Shown one piece after another: positions 52,278 to 61,848 of a stretch of DNA of 64,000 bases; position 1 is the stretch's first letter, and each line of letters opens with the position of its first letter. The DNA is taken from positions 3,047,952 through 3,111,951 of the forward strand of contig NZ_AP022581.1 in NCBI RefSeq assembly GCF_010731535.1, read 5' to 3'. The position numbers and the translations under genes were made by a program. The notes beneath the pieces were generated by a model. It was not told where the DNA came from. It saw only the letters and a program-made list of their open reading frames with translations, and searched no databases. The stretch is from Mycobacterium lacus (lineage in GTDB: Bacteria > Actinomycetota > Actinomycetes > Mycobacteriales > Mycobacteriaceae).

Positions 52278-53426
52278 TCACAGCTTCCTGAGTCCACGCA
52301 GGACCTTGGCATGCGGCAGGCTCGCCGCAACAGTCTTGCGCAGTTTCGCGTTAACCAGGCTGCCGTTGATCACCAGCAGGTACTTCAGGCCGTGATCGCG
52401 CCATTCCGCTACTTGATCGATGACTTCGTCGGGCGTTCCGCTGAAAACGACTTCTCTCATGAGTGCGGCCGGAACTTTCGCCGCATATGACAAGACCGTC
52501 TGCTTGTCCATGGTTTGCGGAATAATATCTTGCACGCCGGAGAAGTCGGCCCCCATCGGATGCTCGACGCCATGGCGTGCCCAGGCCTCGCCAGGCACTC
52601 CGAGCGCGGTCATTTTCACGATGACCGAGTCCAGCGCCTCCTCCACGTCGTCGCGATTGCGGCCGGTGATTACGCCGCGCACCGCCGAAGGGGTAATCGA
52701 CATTGGGTCGCGACCGGCGTCCGAGGCCGCGGCGCGCACGGCTTCGAGCGCGCGAGCGTAGTCGGTGGGACGAACCAGGACAATGGGAATCCAGGCGTCG
52801 GCGTAGCGTCCGGTGGCCCGCAGCATCCGCGGCCCGTGGGCCGCGACCCAGATTTCGGGCCACTTCCCGCGGTACGGCGGTAGGTCGAACAGGGCGTTAC
52901 GCAGCGGAAAGAAGGGCGATTCACGCGAGACAAGCTCGCCGTTCGAATCCCACAACGCGCGGATTGTGGCCAGGGCTTCCTCGAAGCGCGCGACCGGTTT
53001 GCTCCACTCCACCCCGTAGGGCTCGTTCCCCTCGCGTTCCCCGACACCGATCCCGAGGATGGCTCGTCCCCGGGTAAGCAGATGCAGGGTCGCGGCGGCC
53101 TGCGCCGTGACCGCCGGATTGCGGCGACCCGCGTCGGTCACGCACACGCCGAGGCGCAGGCGGTTGACCCGGTTCCCGGAGGCGAGGTTTCCCAGCATCG
53201 TCCACGGCTCGTAGTTGGCGTCGATCTTGGGCACCAGCCTCGCCGCTACTCCGAGATATTCGCGCGTCGCGACCGAGCGCGGCACCAGCGCGTTCAGATG
53301 GTCGCCGACCCAATACGAATCGGCCCCCATCACCGTCGCGGCCACCATGCTCGACCGCGGCACCATGGTCGGCGGAAGGCGGGTGTGCACCAGCGCATCG
53401 ACAAAGCCGTACCGAAATCCACCCAT
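52278..53426 (-). CDS. Phthiodiolone/phenolphthiodiolone ketoreductase, Rv2951c-like
   Basis: F420-dependent-type (luciferase-like, LLM) oxidoreductase that reduces the terminal keto group of phthiodiolone to phthiotriol before methylation. It has 382 residues against 381 in M. tuberculosis. Features are [13 protein letters not shown] near residue 33, [17 protein letters not shown] near 90, [20 protein letters not shown] near 117 and [12 protein letters not shown] near 205, all typical of the family's cofactor and substrate barrel. Divergent from the methyltransferase gene, with 135 bp between the starts, where both promoters must lie. Confidence 0.93.
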   Translation of the reverse strand: MGGFRYGFVDALVHTRLPPTMVPRSSMVAATVMGADSYWVGDHLNALVPRSVATREYLGVAARLVPKIDANYEPWTMLGNLASGNRVNRLRLGVCVTDAGRRNPAVTAQAAATLHLLTRGRAILGIGVGEREGNEPYGVEWSKPVARFEEALATIRALWDSNGELVSRESPFFPLRNALFDLPPYRGKWPEIWVAAHGPRMLRATGRYADAWIPIVLVRPTDYARALEAVRAAASDAGRDPMSITPSAVRGVITGRNRDDVEEALDSVIVKMTALGVPGEAWARHGVEHPMGADFSGVQDIIPQTMDKQTVLSYAAKVPAALMREVVFSGTPDEVIDQVAEWRDHGLKYLLVINGSLVNAKLRKTVAASLPHAKVLRGLRKL

Positions 53427-53561
53427 GCTCAGTGCCCGCGTGCCGCGCCGTTGGTGACCGTCATGGCGGGCACGTTACCTCACGCGCTCCCGCGGTCGGG
53501 CGACCATTCTTTGCCGCAAATCGGGATCGCGCACGTTTGGTGTCTGCCATACTCCGTGCCC

Positions 53562-54374
53562 ATGGCCTTCAGTCCCACCCACCGCCTCCTCGCCCGCGTC
53601 GGAAGCACCTCGACCTACAAGAGGGTTTGGCGGTACTGGTACCCGCTGATGACCCGCGGGCTCGGCGCCGACGAAATTGTGTTCATCAACTGGGCCTACG
53701 AAGAGGATCCGCCGATGGACCTGCCACTGGAGGCGTCCGACGAGCCAGACCGGGTCCACATCAACCTGTACCACCGCGCGGCGACCCAGGCGGATCTGAG
53801 CGGCAAACGAGTGCTGGAGGTCAGCTGCGGCCACGGCGGCGGAGCCTCGTACCTCACACGCACCTTGCACCCGGCCTCCTACACGGGGTTGGACTTGAAC
53901 CAAGCCGGCATCAGGTTGTGCCAAAGACGACACCATGTGCCCGGCCTGTCTTTCGTGCGAGGCAACGCCGAGAACATGCCCTTCGACGACGAATCCTTCG
54001 ACGTCGTGCTCAATGTCGAAGCCTCGCACTGCTACCCCCATTTCGCTCGTTTCCTCGCCGAGGTGGTGCGGGTGCTGCGCCCGGGAGGGTATTTCCCCTA
54101 CGCCGATCTGCGCCCCAGCAACGAGATCGCCGACTGGGAGGCCGACCTGGCCAGCGCAGGGCTGCGGCAACTTTCACAGCGGGAAATCAATGCCGAGGTC
54201 CTGCGCGGCATCGAGAAAAAGTCGCGGCAGTCACGCGACCTGGTGGACCGCCACATGCCGGCCTTCCTGCGCTTCGCGGGCCGCGAGTACATCGGCGTAG
54301 AGGGCACGCAGTTGTCCCGCTACCTGGAAAGCGGGGATATCTCGTACCGAATGTACTGCTTCACCAAAGACTGA
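53562..54374 (+). CDS. Phthiotriol/phenolphthiotriol dimycocerosates methyltransferase, Rv2952-like
   Basis: SAM-dependent enzyme that methylates the hydroxyl made by the ketoreductase, giving the methoxy group of phthiocerol. It has 270 residues, the same as M. tuberculosis. The nucleotide-binding motif is [11 protein letters not shown] near residue 86; acidic post-I residue in TGLDLN near 108; [14 protein letters not shown] near 148 is a family block. ATG 53562 was chosen; an in-frame GTG two codons upstream is a weaker alternative. The next gene starts 12 bp after its stop. Confidence 0.92.
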   Translation: MAFSPTHRLLARVGSTSTYKRVWRYWYPLMTRGLGADEIVFINWAYEEDPPMDLPLEASDEPDRVHINLYHRAATQADLSGKRVLEVSCGHGGGASYLTRTLHPASYTGLDLNQAGIRLCQRRHHVPGLSFVRGNAENMPFDDESFDVVLNVEASHCYPHFARFLAEVVRVLRPGGYFPYADLRPSNEIADWEADLASAGLRQLSQREINAEVLRGIEKKSRQSRDLVDRHMPAFLRFAGREYIGVEGTQLSRYLESGDISYRMYCFTKD

Positions 54375-54386
54375 GACGATTTCCGG

Positions 54387-55643
54387 ATGAGCCCAGCTGA
54401 TCGCGAATTCGACATCGTCTTGTACGGCGCCACCGGCTACTCCGGCAGGTTGACCGCCGACCACCTCGCACGCAGGGGGTCAACGGCACGGATCGCGCTG
54501 GCGGGTCGGTCGAGCGGGCGGCTGCGCACCGTGCGGGACGCGATGGGCCCGACCGCCCGGAACTGGCCGCTGATCGTCGCCGATGCGTCGCAACCGTCGA
54601 CGCTCGAGGCGATGGCCACCCGGGCCCAGGTCGTGCTGACGACCGTTGGCCCCTACACGCGCTACGGCCTGCCGCTGGTGGCGGCCTGCGCGAAGGCCGG
54701 GACGGACTATGCCGACCTGACCGGCGAGTTGATGTTCTGCCGAAACAGCATCGACCTGTACCACAAACAAGCCACCGACACCGGCGCCCGGATAGTGCTC
54801 GCGTGCGGATTCGATTCGATTCCTTCGGATCTCAACGTCTATCAGCTCTACCGCCGGGCGATCGACGACGGCACCGGTGAACTCTGCGACACCAACCTCG
54901 TGCTCCGCTCGTTCTCCCAGCGCTGGGTCTCCGGCGGCTCGGTTGCCACGTATTCCGAAGCGATGCGCACCGCATCCAGCGACCCCGAGGCCCGTCGGCT
55001 CATCAACGACCCGTACACGCTGACCACCGACCGAGGCGCCGAGCCAGAACTCGGCCCGCAGCCGGATTTTCCCCGGCGCCGAGGACTCGACCTGGCACCC
55101 GAGCTCGCGGGCTTCTGGACCGGCGGATTTGTGCAGGGCCCGTTCAACACTCGAATTGTCCGGCGTAGCAACGCATTACAGGACTGGGCCTATGGCCGGC
55201 GATTCCGTTACTCGGAGACGATGAGTCTGGGAAAGTCAGTGGCGGCGCCGGTCGCCTCCGCGGCCGTCACCGGCGCTGTCGCGGGTGCCATTGGCTTGGG
55301 GAATCGATACTTCAGTCGACTACCCCGCCGGTTGGTGGAGCGCATGACGCCGAAGCCGGGCACCGGTCCAAGCCGCAAGACCCGGGAACGCGGCCACTAC
55401 ACGTTCGAGACGTACACCACGACGACGACCGGTGCTCGCTACCTGGCGACGTTCGCACACCACGTCGACGCCTACAGTTCGACGGCCGCGCTGCTCGCCG
55501 AGAGTGGCCTGGCGCTGGCGCTCGATCGCGATCGGCTCTCCGGCCTGCGCGGTGTGCTCACTCCCGCCGCGGCGATGGGCGATGCGCTGCTGGCGCGTCT
55601 GCCGGGCGCCGGGGTGTCCATGGGGACGGCTCGGCTGAACTGA
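54387..55643 (+). CDS. Trans-acting enoyl reductase, Rv2953-like
   Basis: Reductase that acts in trans on the PpsD product, supplying the missing ER step of phthiocerol synthesis. It has 418 residues, the same length as M. tuberculosis Rv2953. The saccharopine-dehydrogenase-like Rossmann motif VLYGATGYSGRLTADHL is at residues 11-27, followed by VVLTTVGPYTRYGLPLV near 82 and GFDSIPSDLNVYQL near 140. A short hydrophobic Ala/Gly-rich segment near 290-307 could contact membrane or partner protein. It probably shares a transcript with the upstream methyltransferase gene. Confidence 0.93.
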   Translation: MSPADREFDIVLYGATGYSGRLTADHLARRGSTARIALAGRSSGRLRTVRDAMGPTARNWPLIVADASQPSTLEAMATRAQVVLTTVGPYTRYGLPLVAACAKAGTDYADLTGELMFCRNSIDLYHKQATDTGARIVLACGFDSIPSDLNVYQLYRRAIDDGTGELCDTNLVLRSFSQRWVSGGSVATYSEAMRTASSDPEARRLINDPYTLTTDRGAEPELGPQPDFPRRRGLDLAPELAGFWTGGFVQGPFNTRIVRRSNALQDWAYGRRFRYSETMSLGKSVAAPVASAAVTGAVAGAIGLGNRYFSRLPRRLVERMTPKPGTGPSRKTRERGHYTFETYTTTTTGARYLATFAHHVDAYSSTAALLAESGLALALDRDRLSGLRGVLTPAAAMGDALLARLPGAGVSMGTARLN

Positions 55644-55665
55644 CACCGGCCTTCCAGGGTTAGAC

Positions 55666-55687
55666 CATATACCCCCTTAGGTATATG
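55666..55687 (+). promoter_or_regulatory. Palindromic metal-sensor-type operator
   Basis: Perfect 8-bp inverted repeat CATATACC (55666-55673) and GGTATATG (55680-55687) with a 6-base centre CCCTTA. The core ATACCCCC-N-GGTAT resembles operators of CsoR-family copper sensors. It lies 23 bp after the Rv2953-type stop and 71 bp before the first codon of the decayed permease, whose His-rich tail also points to a metal. The regulator's identity is inferred. Confidence 0.5.
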
Positions 55688-55758
55688 TTCTTAGTCTGCA
55701 CGCCGGGGACCGCTGAGCAATGATCGCCAAGACATGCAACCGAAGCGGAGGACCGAGT

Positions 55759-56302
55759 GTGGCAGGCACGGCGCTAGGGGCGATCGAGCACACGTGGCAT
55801 TGGCGGGCGTCGATGACCTGGGCTTCGCGCTGTCGGCGGTGGTGCAGGCCGTGGTGCACCACTCGACGATCGTGGCGCTGATGGGCGACGACCGGCCGCG
55901 CACCCCGGCGATCACGGCCGGACTAGGAGCGGCATCGTCATCGTGCTCTATGCGGACCTGTTGATCCTGCCGATCTTGAATATCTACCGGAAGTACTGCG
56001 GTACGAAGATGATGCTGACCCTGCTCGGCACCTTCTACGCCGCGATGGTCGCCGCCGGAATCCTTACCGAATTGATCTTCGGCACAGCGGATCTCATCCC
56101 AACTCAGCGCGGCGCGATGATCATGCAAGCGGAAATCTCGTGGAACTACACCACCTGGCTCAACATCGTCTTTCTGGTCGTTGCGGCAATGCTGGTCGTC
56201 CGGTTCCCTAGGTCGGGGGGACTCCCGATGCTGCGCATGATGGGTGGCTCTCCCGACCCAGAGGCGCACGACCACCACGATCACAGCCATCACGGCCACT
56301 AG
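55759..56302 (+). pseudogene. Decayed DUF318/ArsP-type membrane permease (Rv2963-like)
   Basis: Remnant of a permease of the PF03773 type, normally about 330-400 residues. Three pieces in three frames can be read: EHTWHWRASMTW (from GTG 55759), then DDLGFALSAVVQAVVHHSTI to GLGAASSSCS (about 55805-55945), then GIVIVLYADLLILPILNIYRK to the end at 56302. The first break fits loss of one copy of a 13-bp tandem repeat, CGATGACCTGGGC; the second is a large in-gene deletion of the middle helices. The last piece keeps transmembrane helices and a His-rich tail (HDHHDHSHHGH). The C-terminal part could still be expressed from GTG 55943 (119 residues), but there is no evidence that it is functional. Confidence 0.82.
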
Positions 56303-56329
56303 CGGCCGCGGGATGCTGCGGGGAATTTG

Positions 56330-57130
56330 TCAGAGCTTCGGGGGGATTCGGCACTCTGACGCGAGAAATTCGTCTAGGTACGCGGGTGGCTTGAGGTTGA
56401 GCAAGCGCCCCCGGTCGGCGGCGAGGTCCGCATAATCGAGCGCCTCGATCTGCGCCACCGAATAGGGCAATCGCGATTCTGCTAATCCCTTTCGTACGAT
56501 CCCGACGCCAAAATCACAGTCCAGCACCGCGATTCGCAGGTCGTGCCGGGTGCTGCGCAGGTGGACGATCGCCTTCCAAACATCGCCGCTCCAGAACAAA
56601 TTCCACCATGGGTTCTGCGCACGAAAGTCGGCGTAGGACGCCGCGGGTCGGGCGATCGAGGCGCGCGCGGGGTTGCAGTCGTGCAGGACGATGACGCCGT
56701 CGTCCCGCAGGTAGCGCACGGTGTTTTCGACATCACGCACGACCTGTTTGTAGGTGTGCAGCCCGTCGATCAGGGCGACGTCGATGCCGTGCTGCTCGAG
56801 GAAGGCCGTCTCGTTCGCGAAGAAGCCGTCGCTGGTCGTCTCGAAGTAGTGGGTAGCGCGCGCCGTTGCGGCGGCGAGCCTGCGCGAGCGCGCCGTGAGC
56901 TTGAAATCCGGATCGACGGCGATCTTGCGGTCGGCGGTGATATGCCGGAATGCGAACCCGTGCGAAACGCCGATCTCGAGGTAGACGGGCGCCACCCGCC
57001 CATCGAGCGCCTGCCGCACGGCCCTGATCCGGTTGGTATGACGATCTTTCCCGAGGTGGAAACTGCCGGTGTTCCATGCCTCTTCGGTGACGCGCCACAC
57101 GAGCGCCTTCGAAGCTTCGGTTGCTCGCAT
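56330..57130 (-). CDS. Class I SAM-dependent methyltransferase (Methyltransf_24 type)
   Basis: A 266-residue methyltransferase of the family often found with glycosyltransferases. SAM-binding features are VYLEIGVSHGFAFRHI near residue 48, IAVDPDFKLT near 70, and DVALIDGLHTYKQVVRDVEN near 115, followed by GVIVLHDCNP near 143. It is 32 bp downstream of the rhamnosyltransferase gene on the same strand, so an operon is likely. I do not recognise an M. tuberculosis counterpart at this place, and it is not similar to the Rv2959c-like enzyme at 26035. A role in methylating the PGL sugar is a reasonable inference, but the substrate is unknown. Its 3' end faces the permease remnant with a 27-bp gap. 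Confidence 0.82.
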   Translation of the reverse strand: MRATEASKALVWRVTEEAWNTGSFHLGKDRHTNRIRAVRQALDGRVAPVYLEIGVSHGFAFRHITADRKIAVDPDFKLTARSRRLAAATARATHYFETTSDGFFANETAFLEQHGIDVALIDGLHTYKQVVRDVENTVRYLRDDGVIVLHDCNPARASIARPAASYADFRAQNPWWNLFWSGDVWKAIVHLRSTRHDLRIAVLDCDFGVGIVRKGLAESRLPYSVAQIEALDYADLAADRGRLLNLKPPAYLDEFLASECRIPPKL

Positions 57131-57162
57131 GACGGGTTCCTTTCGCAGGGGGTCGGGGCCGG

Positions 57163-58428
57163 CTAGCCGATCGGCGATGTCGCGGGCACGTTGTCGGACA
57201 CGAGGCGCAGCCCCCTCTCTACGTGCTGGGCGAATCGAGGAAAGTCTCGTCCAAAGGCTTGGGCCAGTCGCCGGGCGGCTTGCCGATAGGCGGACCGACC
57301 AAGCGCCTGCTCGACGGCTGCGGCCACCCGCCGACCGTTGAGCCGCTCGGTGCGCAGCAGCATGCCCGCACCGGCCCTCTCGATGGCCTCCATGTTCAGG
57401 TGCTGGTCCAGGTTGCTGGCGATCCCGACGACCGGCACCCCGGCCACCAGGGCCTGTTGCGTCGTCAGGCTCCCGCCGTTGCAGACCACCACCGCCGAGC
57501 GGGCCGCCGCCGCCTCGCCCGGCAGGTAGTCCGCCACGAAGGCGTTGGCGGGCACGTTCTTCAGGTCGCTGCGACCCGCGGTGGCCGCGATCACCGTCAC
57601 CGGCAAGTCAGCCAGGGCGTCCAACACCACCTGCAACAGATTCCTCCCGCCGGAAGTGCCGAGGGTCGCGTAGACGATCGGCCGGTCCGTCGGCAGCGAG
57701 TCCCACCACGGCGGCGGCTTCCCGGCGGGCGACCAGAGGATCGGGCCGAGGTACTGGTGGTTGGCCGGCAGCTCGTACGTCGGGATCAGCTCCGGCGCGT
57801 CGGCATAGAGCGTGTAGTCGGCGTCGGTGAAAATGCGGCAAAGGTTCCAGCCCAGGCTCGGCAACCCATGTCTGCGGCGGACCCAGTTGAGCGGCATGCA
57901 CTGGATAGCGAAGTACAAAGGGCGTTCCAGGCGGTACAGGAACTTGACCAGCCCGACGCCGAGCAAGCGGGTCCACAGCACGTCCGGCAGCGGAAAGCGG
58001 CGGCGGGCATAGGGACTCCAGTAGGCGTTCGCGATGGCGATGTAGGGGATGCCGGCCAGCCGGGCGCTGACCGACAGCGAAATGCGAAGGTCACCGACGA
58101 CCAGGTCCGGTGCGATCGCGGCCAGCATTTTCCTGTCCTCCTCGACGTACGCCCGCAACGTCCGCGTGGTGTAGAAACGGCCCTGGACCAGGTTGCCGAG
58201 AAACCGCTCGCTGGGGATGGTGCGGATCGGGTGGTGAGGGAACGGCAGCGGGCCCAGGAGCTCGTTGAACCGCGGGTCGCAGGCGAAGTGGACCTCATAA
58301 TGGCTCGGGTCGAGCGACCGCGCCACGACGAACGGCCGGACCACGTGGGCCAGGGTCACCGCTTCCGCGACAAACAGAATCCGCAGCCTGCGAGGGGGAA
58401 GCCCGAGTGGGTTCGGTACGGCACTCAT
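57163..58428 (-). CDS. PGL rhamnosyltransferase, Rv2962c-like glycosyltransferase
   Basis: GT1/MGT-type glycosyltransferase that transfers the first rhamnosyl residue to the phenol of phenolphthiocerol dimycocerosates. The protein has 421 residues from ATG 58428. N-terminal acceptor domain: [18 protein letters not shown] and [22 protein letters not shown]-terminal nucleotide-sugar domain: [12 protein letters not shown] and [23 protein letters not shown], with DQHLNMEA after it. The frame is open upstream, and a GTG at 58497 gives 444 residues, closer to the 449 of Rv2962c, with a VYATAS stretch I recall from that protein; either start is possible. It is the only PGL glycosyltransferase in the window. 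Confidence 0.9.
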   Translation of the reverse strand: MSAVPNPLGLPPRRLRILFVAEAVTLAHVVRPFVVARSLDPSHYEVHFACDPRFNELLGPLPFPHHPIRTIPSERFLGNLVQGRFYTTRTLRAYVEEDRKMLAAIAPDLVVGDLRISLSVSARLAGIPYIAIANAYWSPYARRRFPLPDVLWTRLLGVGLVKFLYRLERPLYFAIQCMPLNWVRRRHGLPSLGWNLCRIFTDADYTLYADAPELIPTYELPANHQYLGPILWSPAGKPPPWWDSLPTDRPIVYATLGTSGGRNLLQVVLDALADLPVTVIAATAGRSDLKNVPANAFVADYLPGEAAAARSAVVVCNGGSLTTQQALVAGVPVVGIASNLDQHLNMEAIERAGAGMLLRTERLNGRRVAAAVEQALGRSAYRQAARRLAQAFGRDFPRFAQHVERGLRLVSDNVPATSPIG

Positions 58429-58808
58429 GCCCGCGTCCCTTCTCAGTTGCGGGCGACCGTTGATCGTTACGCCCCTTCCCGAGGCCGTAGCGTACACGCG
58501 CGGCGCGCGCGCTCGGGAAGATCTGGCCAAATGCGGGCGCGCTTGACGTCATCGACCACCGCCGGGCCACGCTGGAACTTGTCGGCGATATTGGTCGACT
58601 GACCCCGCTCGACCAACACGTCGACATCGAACTACGCTTTGGCGCAACAAATCTCATTCCGAGCCAATGCAACGGCCGGTCACGCACGCCGACGCGTCAG
58701 GGAACGACACCACCCCGGCTCCACATCGTCCTTCCCGGTGTTGCCGCGCCGCCGGTGACCCGATTCTTCACTGGCGGCGGACGGCCGGCGGTATCCTGGC
58801 CTGCGGCG

Positions 58809-59705
58809 ATGTCTGACAGCTATCCGCCGCCGCCGAGCGGTCCACCGCCGCCGGCCGATATCGGTCGGCTATTGCTTCGTTGCCACGACCGCCCCGGAAT
58901 CATCGCCGCGGTGAGCACCTTCCTGGCCCGGGCCGGTGCCAACATCATTTCCCTGGACCAGCACTCCACCGCGCCGGAGGGCGGGACATTCCTGCAGCGC
59001 GCGATCTTTCACCTGCCCGGCCTGACCGCCGCCGTCGACGAGCTGCGACGCGACTTCGGCAGCACCGTGGCCGACAAGTTCGGCATCGATTACCGGTTTA
59101 CCGAGGCCGCCAAGCCCAAACGGGTCGCCATCATGGCATCCAAAGAGGACCACTGCTTGTTAGATTTGTTGTGGCGCAACCGTCGTGGCGAGCTTGAGAT
59201 GTCGGTTGTCATGGTGATTGCCAACCATCCCGAGCTGGCCGAGCACGTACGGCCCTTCGGTGTGCCGTTCATCCACATCCCCGCCACCCGCGACACTCGC
59301 GCCGAAGCCGAACAACGGCAGCTTCAGTTGCTGAGCGGCAACGTGGATCTGGTGATTCTCGCACGCTACATGCAGATACTCACGCCGGCGTTCCTCGACG
59401 CAATCGGCTGTCCGCTGATCAACATCCATCATTCGTTCCTTCCCGCGTTCACCGGCGCGGCCCCGTACAAGCGCGCACGAGAACGCGGGGTCAAGCTGAT
59501 CGGTGCGACCGCTCACTACGTGACCGAAGTTCTCGACGAGGGGCCCATCATCGAACAAGACGTCGTTCGTGTCGACCACAATCACACCGTCGACGATCTA
59601 GTGCGCATGGGCGCCGACGTCGAACGCGCCGTGCTGTCCCGCGCCGTGCTCTGGCACTGTCAGGACCGAGTCATCGTGCACGACAACCAGACCATCGTCT
59701 TCTAA
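58809..59705 (+). CDS. purU: Formyltetrahydrofolate deformylase
   Basis: Hydrolyses 10-formyltetrahydrofolate to formate and tetrahydrofolate, balancing one-carbon pools. It has 298 residues. An N-terminal ACT regulatory domain (about 18-95) begins RLLLRCHDRPGIIAAVSTFL; the catalytic formyltransferase-like domain has INIHHSFLPAF with the catalytic-type His pair near residue 215 and GATAHYVTEVLDEGPII near 240. ATG 58809 was chosen over an upstream in-frame ATG at 58755 because the family starts shortly before the ACT domain; a Pro-rich leader remains. It is a housekeeping gene next to the PGL cluster, as in M. tuberculosis. Confidence 0.93.
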   Translation: MSDSYPPPPSGPPPPADIGRLLLRCHDRPGIIAAVSTFLARAGANIISLDQHSTAPEGGTFLQRAIFHLPGLTAAVDELRRDFGSTVADKFGIDYRFTEAAKPKRVAIMASKEDHCLLDLLWRNRRGELEMSVVMVIANHPELAEHVRPFGVPFIHIPATRDTRAEAEQRQLQLLSGNVDLVILARYMQILTPAFLDAIGCPLINIHHSFLPAFTGAAPYKRARERGVKLIGATAHYVTEVLDEGPIIEQDVVRVDHNHTVDDLVRMGADVERAVLSRAVLWHCQDRVIVHDNQTIVF

Positions 59706-60475
59706 AGAGTTGCACCTACCCGCCGACAGCGCCGCGACCGCCGATGGGTCTTGTCGCACACGTCCAGCTCCACAATCAGTCCGTGGCGAACCGACATTCG
59801 CCGCTGTGTGGCACGCCGCCCGGTTCGTAGGCGACGAATCTTGATGCATCGCTGAGCCATCCAACACTTCACACGAGATCGGTGGTGCCCGGGGCCGCGG
59901 TAGTCACATCTGCCCCACGAATCCCTGGGTCGGCCCGGCACACCGTTTGCCCGCCTCGCAGCGACAACCTAAGGCACGCAAGGGATTTGTCGCTCGGAGA
60001 TGGGCGCGACGAACATCCCAACCCGCGCAGACTCACATGACTGATGTGACCGACAGCGCCGATCAAGCTCAGTAGCCCGGTTTCGGCGTGGCCGAGCGAT
60101 GTGCCCGCGAGGATCGGTGTGCGGGCTCTGGGACGTGAGAATCGGCCGGGTGAATTCGATGACGTGATCAGCGGCCCGATGGCAGCATCTATCGAGCACG
60201 GCGCTGCGCTGTTCCGCGATAAGCATCTCGCCGACCCACCGGCTGGGCCATCGCCTGACCCGGACCCGACCGTCAGCCAGTACCGACACCTCGAGCAATA
60301 TTGCCGTCGACCGCACGCCGCTTCCGGCACGCCAACCACATCGGCAACCCGCCCCGCCGAGGGCCCTCAGCGCCGTTCCAGAACGCTCCAAGGATTCGCC
60401 AAGTGCCCGCCGTCAATGTTTGTTCAGCGGCAACGGCCGCCAAACCGAAACGTCAACGACGCGAAGGGAGTATCA
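59706..60475. other. Long intergenic stretch, no gene recognised
   Basis: A 770-bp gap between purU and the small exported peptide gene. Open frames cross it on both strands (for example minus 59869-60339 and plus from 60101), but none has a convincing ribosome site, motif or recognisable family. Composition is less regular than coding DNA nearby. It may hold the promoter of the small peptide gene or be the debris of a lost gene. Confidence 0.4.
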
Positions 60476-60661
60476 ATGTTCACTGCCAGTATCCGCGCCC
60501 TCGCGGGCCTGTCCCTGCTGGCCGCGGCGATCGGCGCGGCGGTCTTCGGATCCAACGTCGGCCACACCATCGCGACACCGCCCCACCAGAACGCATACGG
60601 CGCCTACACCTGCTACGACTACGCAACGCAGACATTCTACGAGTGCTTCGACCCGAGCTGA
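60476..60661 (+). CDS. Small exported or membrane peptide, unknown function
   Basis: A 61-residue protein that I do not recognise. The start is well supported: ATG 60476 is preceded by GAAGGGAG at a suitable distance. Residues 4-25 form an uncleaved or cleavable export signal (SIRALAGLSLLAAAIGAAVF), and the rest is short and polar with two Cys in YTCYDYATQTFYECFDP, which could form a disulphide outside the cytoplasm. It is followed directly by a strong hairpin shared with the convergent coaD gene. Start, signal and terminator together make a real gene likely, though conservation cannot be checked here. Confidence 0.65.
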   Translation: MFTASIRALAGLSLLAAAIGAAVFGSNVGHTIATPPHQNAYGAYTCYDYATQTFYECFDPS

Positions 60662-60678
60662 TCGCCGCAGGACCAAGC

Positions 60679-60715
60679 GAACGGACCTGGTCCCGTCCCG
60701 GGGCCAGGTCCGTTC
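60679..60715. terminator. Bidirectional hairpin terminator
   Basis: Perfect 12-bp inverted repeat, GAACGGACCTGG at 60679-60690 and CCAGGTCCGTTC at 60704-60715. The stem can extend by one G-U and three G-C pairs to about 16 bp with a 5-base loop. It begins 17 bp after the small peptide gene and its right arm runs into the coaD stop codon (60714-60716), so it can end transcripts from both sides. No U-tract follows, as is common for mycobacterial hairpin terminators. Confidence 0.8.
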
Positions 60716-61196
60716 ATGTCCCGCGAGAAAGCCTTACCCGCAGCCGCCGGTTCACCGGCTCGGGCAGCAGGTCCGACACATCACCGCCGAGCATCGCGAC
60801 CTCTTTAGCCAGCGACGACGACACGAAGGAATACCTCGGTGCGGTCGCGACGAAAAAGGTGTCCACGCCGGCGATGTGCTTATTCATCTGCGCCATCTGC
60901 AGCTCGTATTCGAAGTCGGTGCCGGTGCGCAAACCCTTGATGATGGCCGTCATCCCGCGGGCCCTCACGAAGTCGACCACCAGCCCTTCGCCGGCCTCCA
61001 CCCGCAAATTGGGCAGGTGCGTCGTCGACTCCTTGATCATCGCGATCCGCTCATCGAGGTCGAACATGCCCTTTTTCCCGGGGTTGACCAGGATCGCGAC
61101 CACCACCTCGTCGAACTGAGCCGCTGCGCGTTCAAAGACGTCGATGTGGCCCAGCGTCACTGGGTCAAACGACCCCGGACATACCGCGCCCGTCAT
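60714..61196 (-). CDS. coaD: Phosphopantetheine adenylyltransferase
   Basis: Transfers AMP from ATP to 4'-phosphopantetheine, the penultimate step of coenzyme A synthesis, whose product also supplies the ACP prosthetic groups. It has 160 residues, the normal size. Nucleotidyltransferase motif [15 protein letters not shown] at residues 8-22 (the GxFDPxTxGH box) and the C-terminal [13 protein letters not shown] (IxSTxxR-like block) near 123 are clear. A hairpin terminator overlaps its stop. Separated by an 85-bp gap from rsmD on the same strand. Confidence 0.95.
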   Translation of the reverse strand: MTGAVCPGSFDPVTLGHIDVFERAAAQFDEVVVAILVNPGKKGMFDLDERIAMIKESTTHLPNLRVEAGEGLVVDFVRARGMTAIIKGLRTGTDFEYELQMAQMNKHIAGVDTFFVATAPRYSFVSSSLAKEVAMLGGDVSDLLPEPVNRRLRVRLSRGT

Positions 61197-61281
61197 ATGC
61201 GCCGCTCCTCCTCATCGCTCCGTCCCCCGCAAGCGGGTGGTACCCCCACCGCATCGTCGCCGGCGGTCATGTGCGATGACG

Positions 61282-61848
61282 CTACACGGTGGCTGCGCGG
61301 CGTTCGGCCAGCTCCAAACGGGTGTCGCCGTACACGCGAGCCGGCCACGGTTCCCAGGCGGCCGGCCAGGTCAGCTCCGGCCCCGCGGCCGCACGCTCGA
61401 CTACCGCAATCGTTTCCTCGCGCACCCATCCGTGCGTGGTGAGCGCCGCCAGGACGGCGTCAACCTCGCTGGTGTCGATGTCGTAGGGCGGGTCGGCCAG
61501 CACCAGGTCCACCGGTGACGCCGTCCCGGCCGCCAGGACGGCTGCCACCGCGCCGCGCCGCAGCGTCGCACCCCGCAGGCCCAGCGCCGCGATATTCCGC
61601 GCAACGACGGCCGCGCTGCGCCGATCGGACTCCACGAACAGCACCGACGCGGCCCCGCGGGACAGCGCCTCGAGCCCGAGCGCGCCAGAACCGGCATAGA
61701 GATCCAGCACCGCCAGGCCGGTCAAATCCCGCCGCGCGGTCACGATGTTGAACAGCGCCTCACGCACCCGATCCGTGGTCGGCCTGGTCCCCCCGGGTGG
61801 GACGACGAGGCGCCGGCCCCCGGCGACGCCGCCGATGATCCTGGTCAG
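61282..61848 (-). CDS. rsmD: 16S rRNA (guanine966-N2)-methyltransferase
   Basis: RsmD-type methyltransferase, 188 residues, modifying G966 of 16S rRNA. It starts [13 protein letters not shown] and has the SAM motif [19 protein letters not shown] near residue 46 and the catalytic DPPY as LADPPYDI near 114. No ATG, GTG or TTG is available near the expected start; the codon in that place is CTG at 61848, forming a CTGA overlap with the pca stop. This arrangement resembles the usual ATGA or GTGA coupling, so a CTG start is the best reading. In-frame sequence upstream belongs to pca. Confidence 0.88.
   Translation of the reverse strand: MTRIIGGVAGGRRLVVPPGGTRPTTDRVREALFNIVTARRDLTGLAVLDLYAGSGALGLEALSRGAASVLFVESDRRSAAVVARNIAALGLRGATLRRGAVAAVLAAGTASPVDLVLADPPYDIDTSEVDAVLAALTTHGWVREETIAVVERAAAGPELTWPAAWEPWPARVYGDTRLELAERRAATV

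Noticed and set aside
55691..56299. Minus-strand frame of about 202 codons over the permease remnant
   Set aside because: Antisense of the pseudogene; His/Arg-rich with no motif.
59869..60339. Minus-strand frame of 156 codons between purU and coaD
   Set aside because: No ribosome site, no motif and irregular composition; not enough to call a gene.
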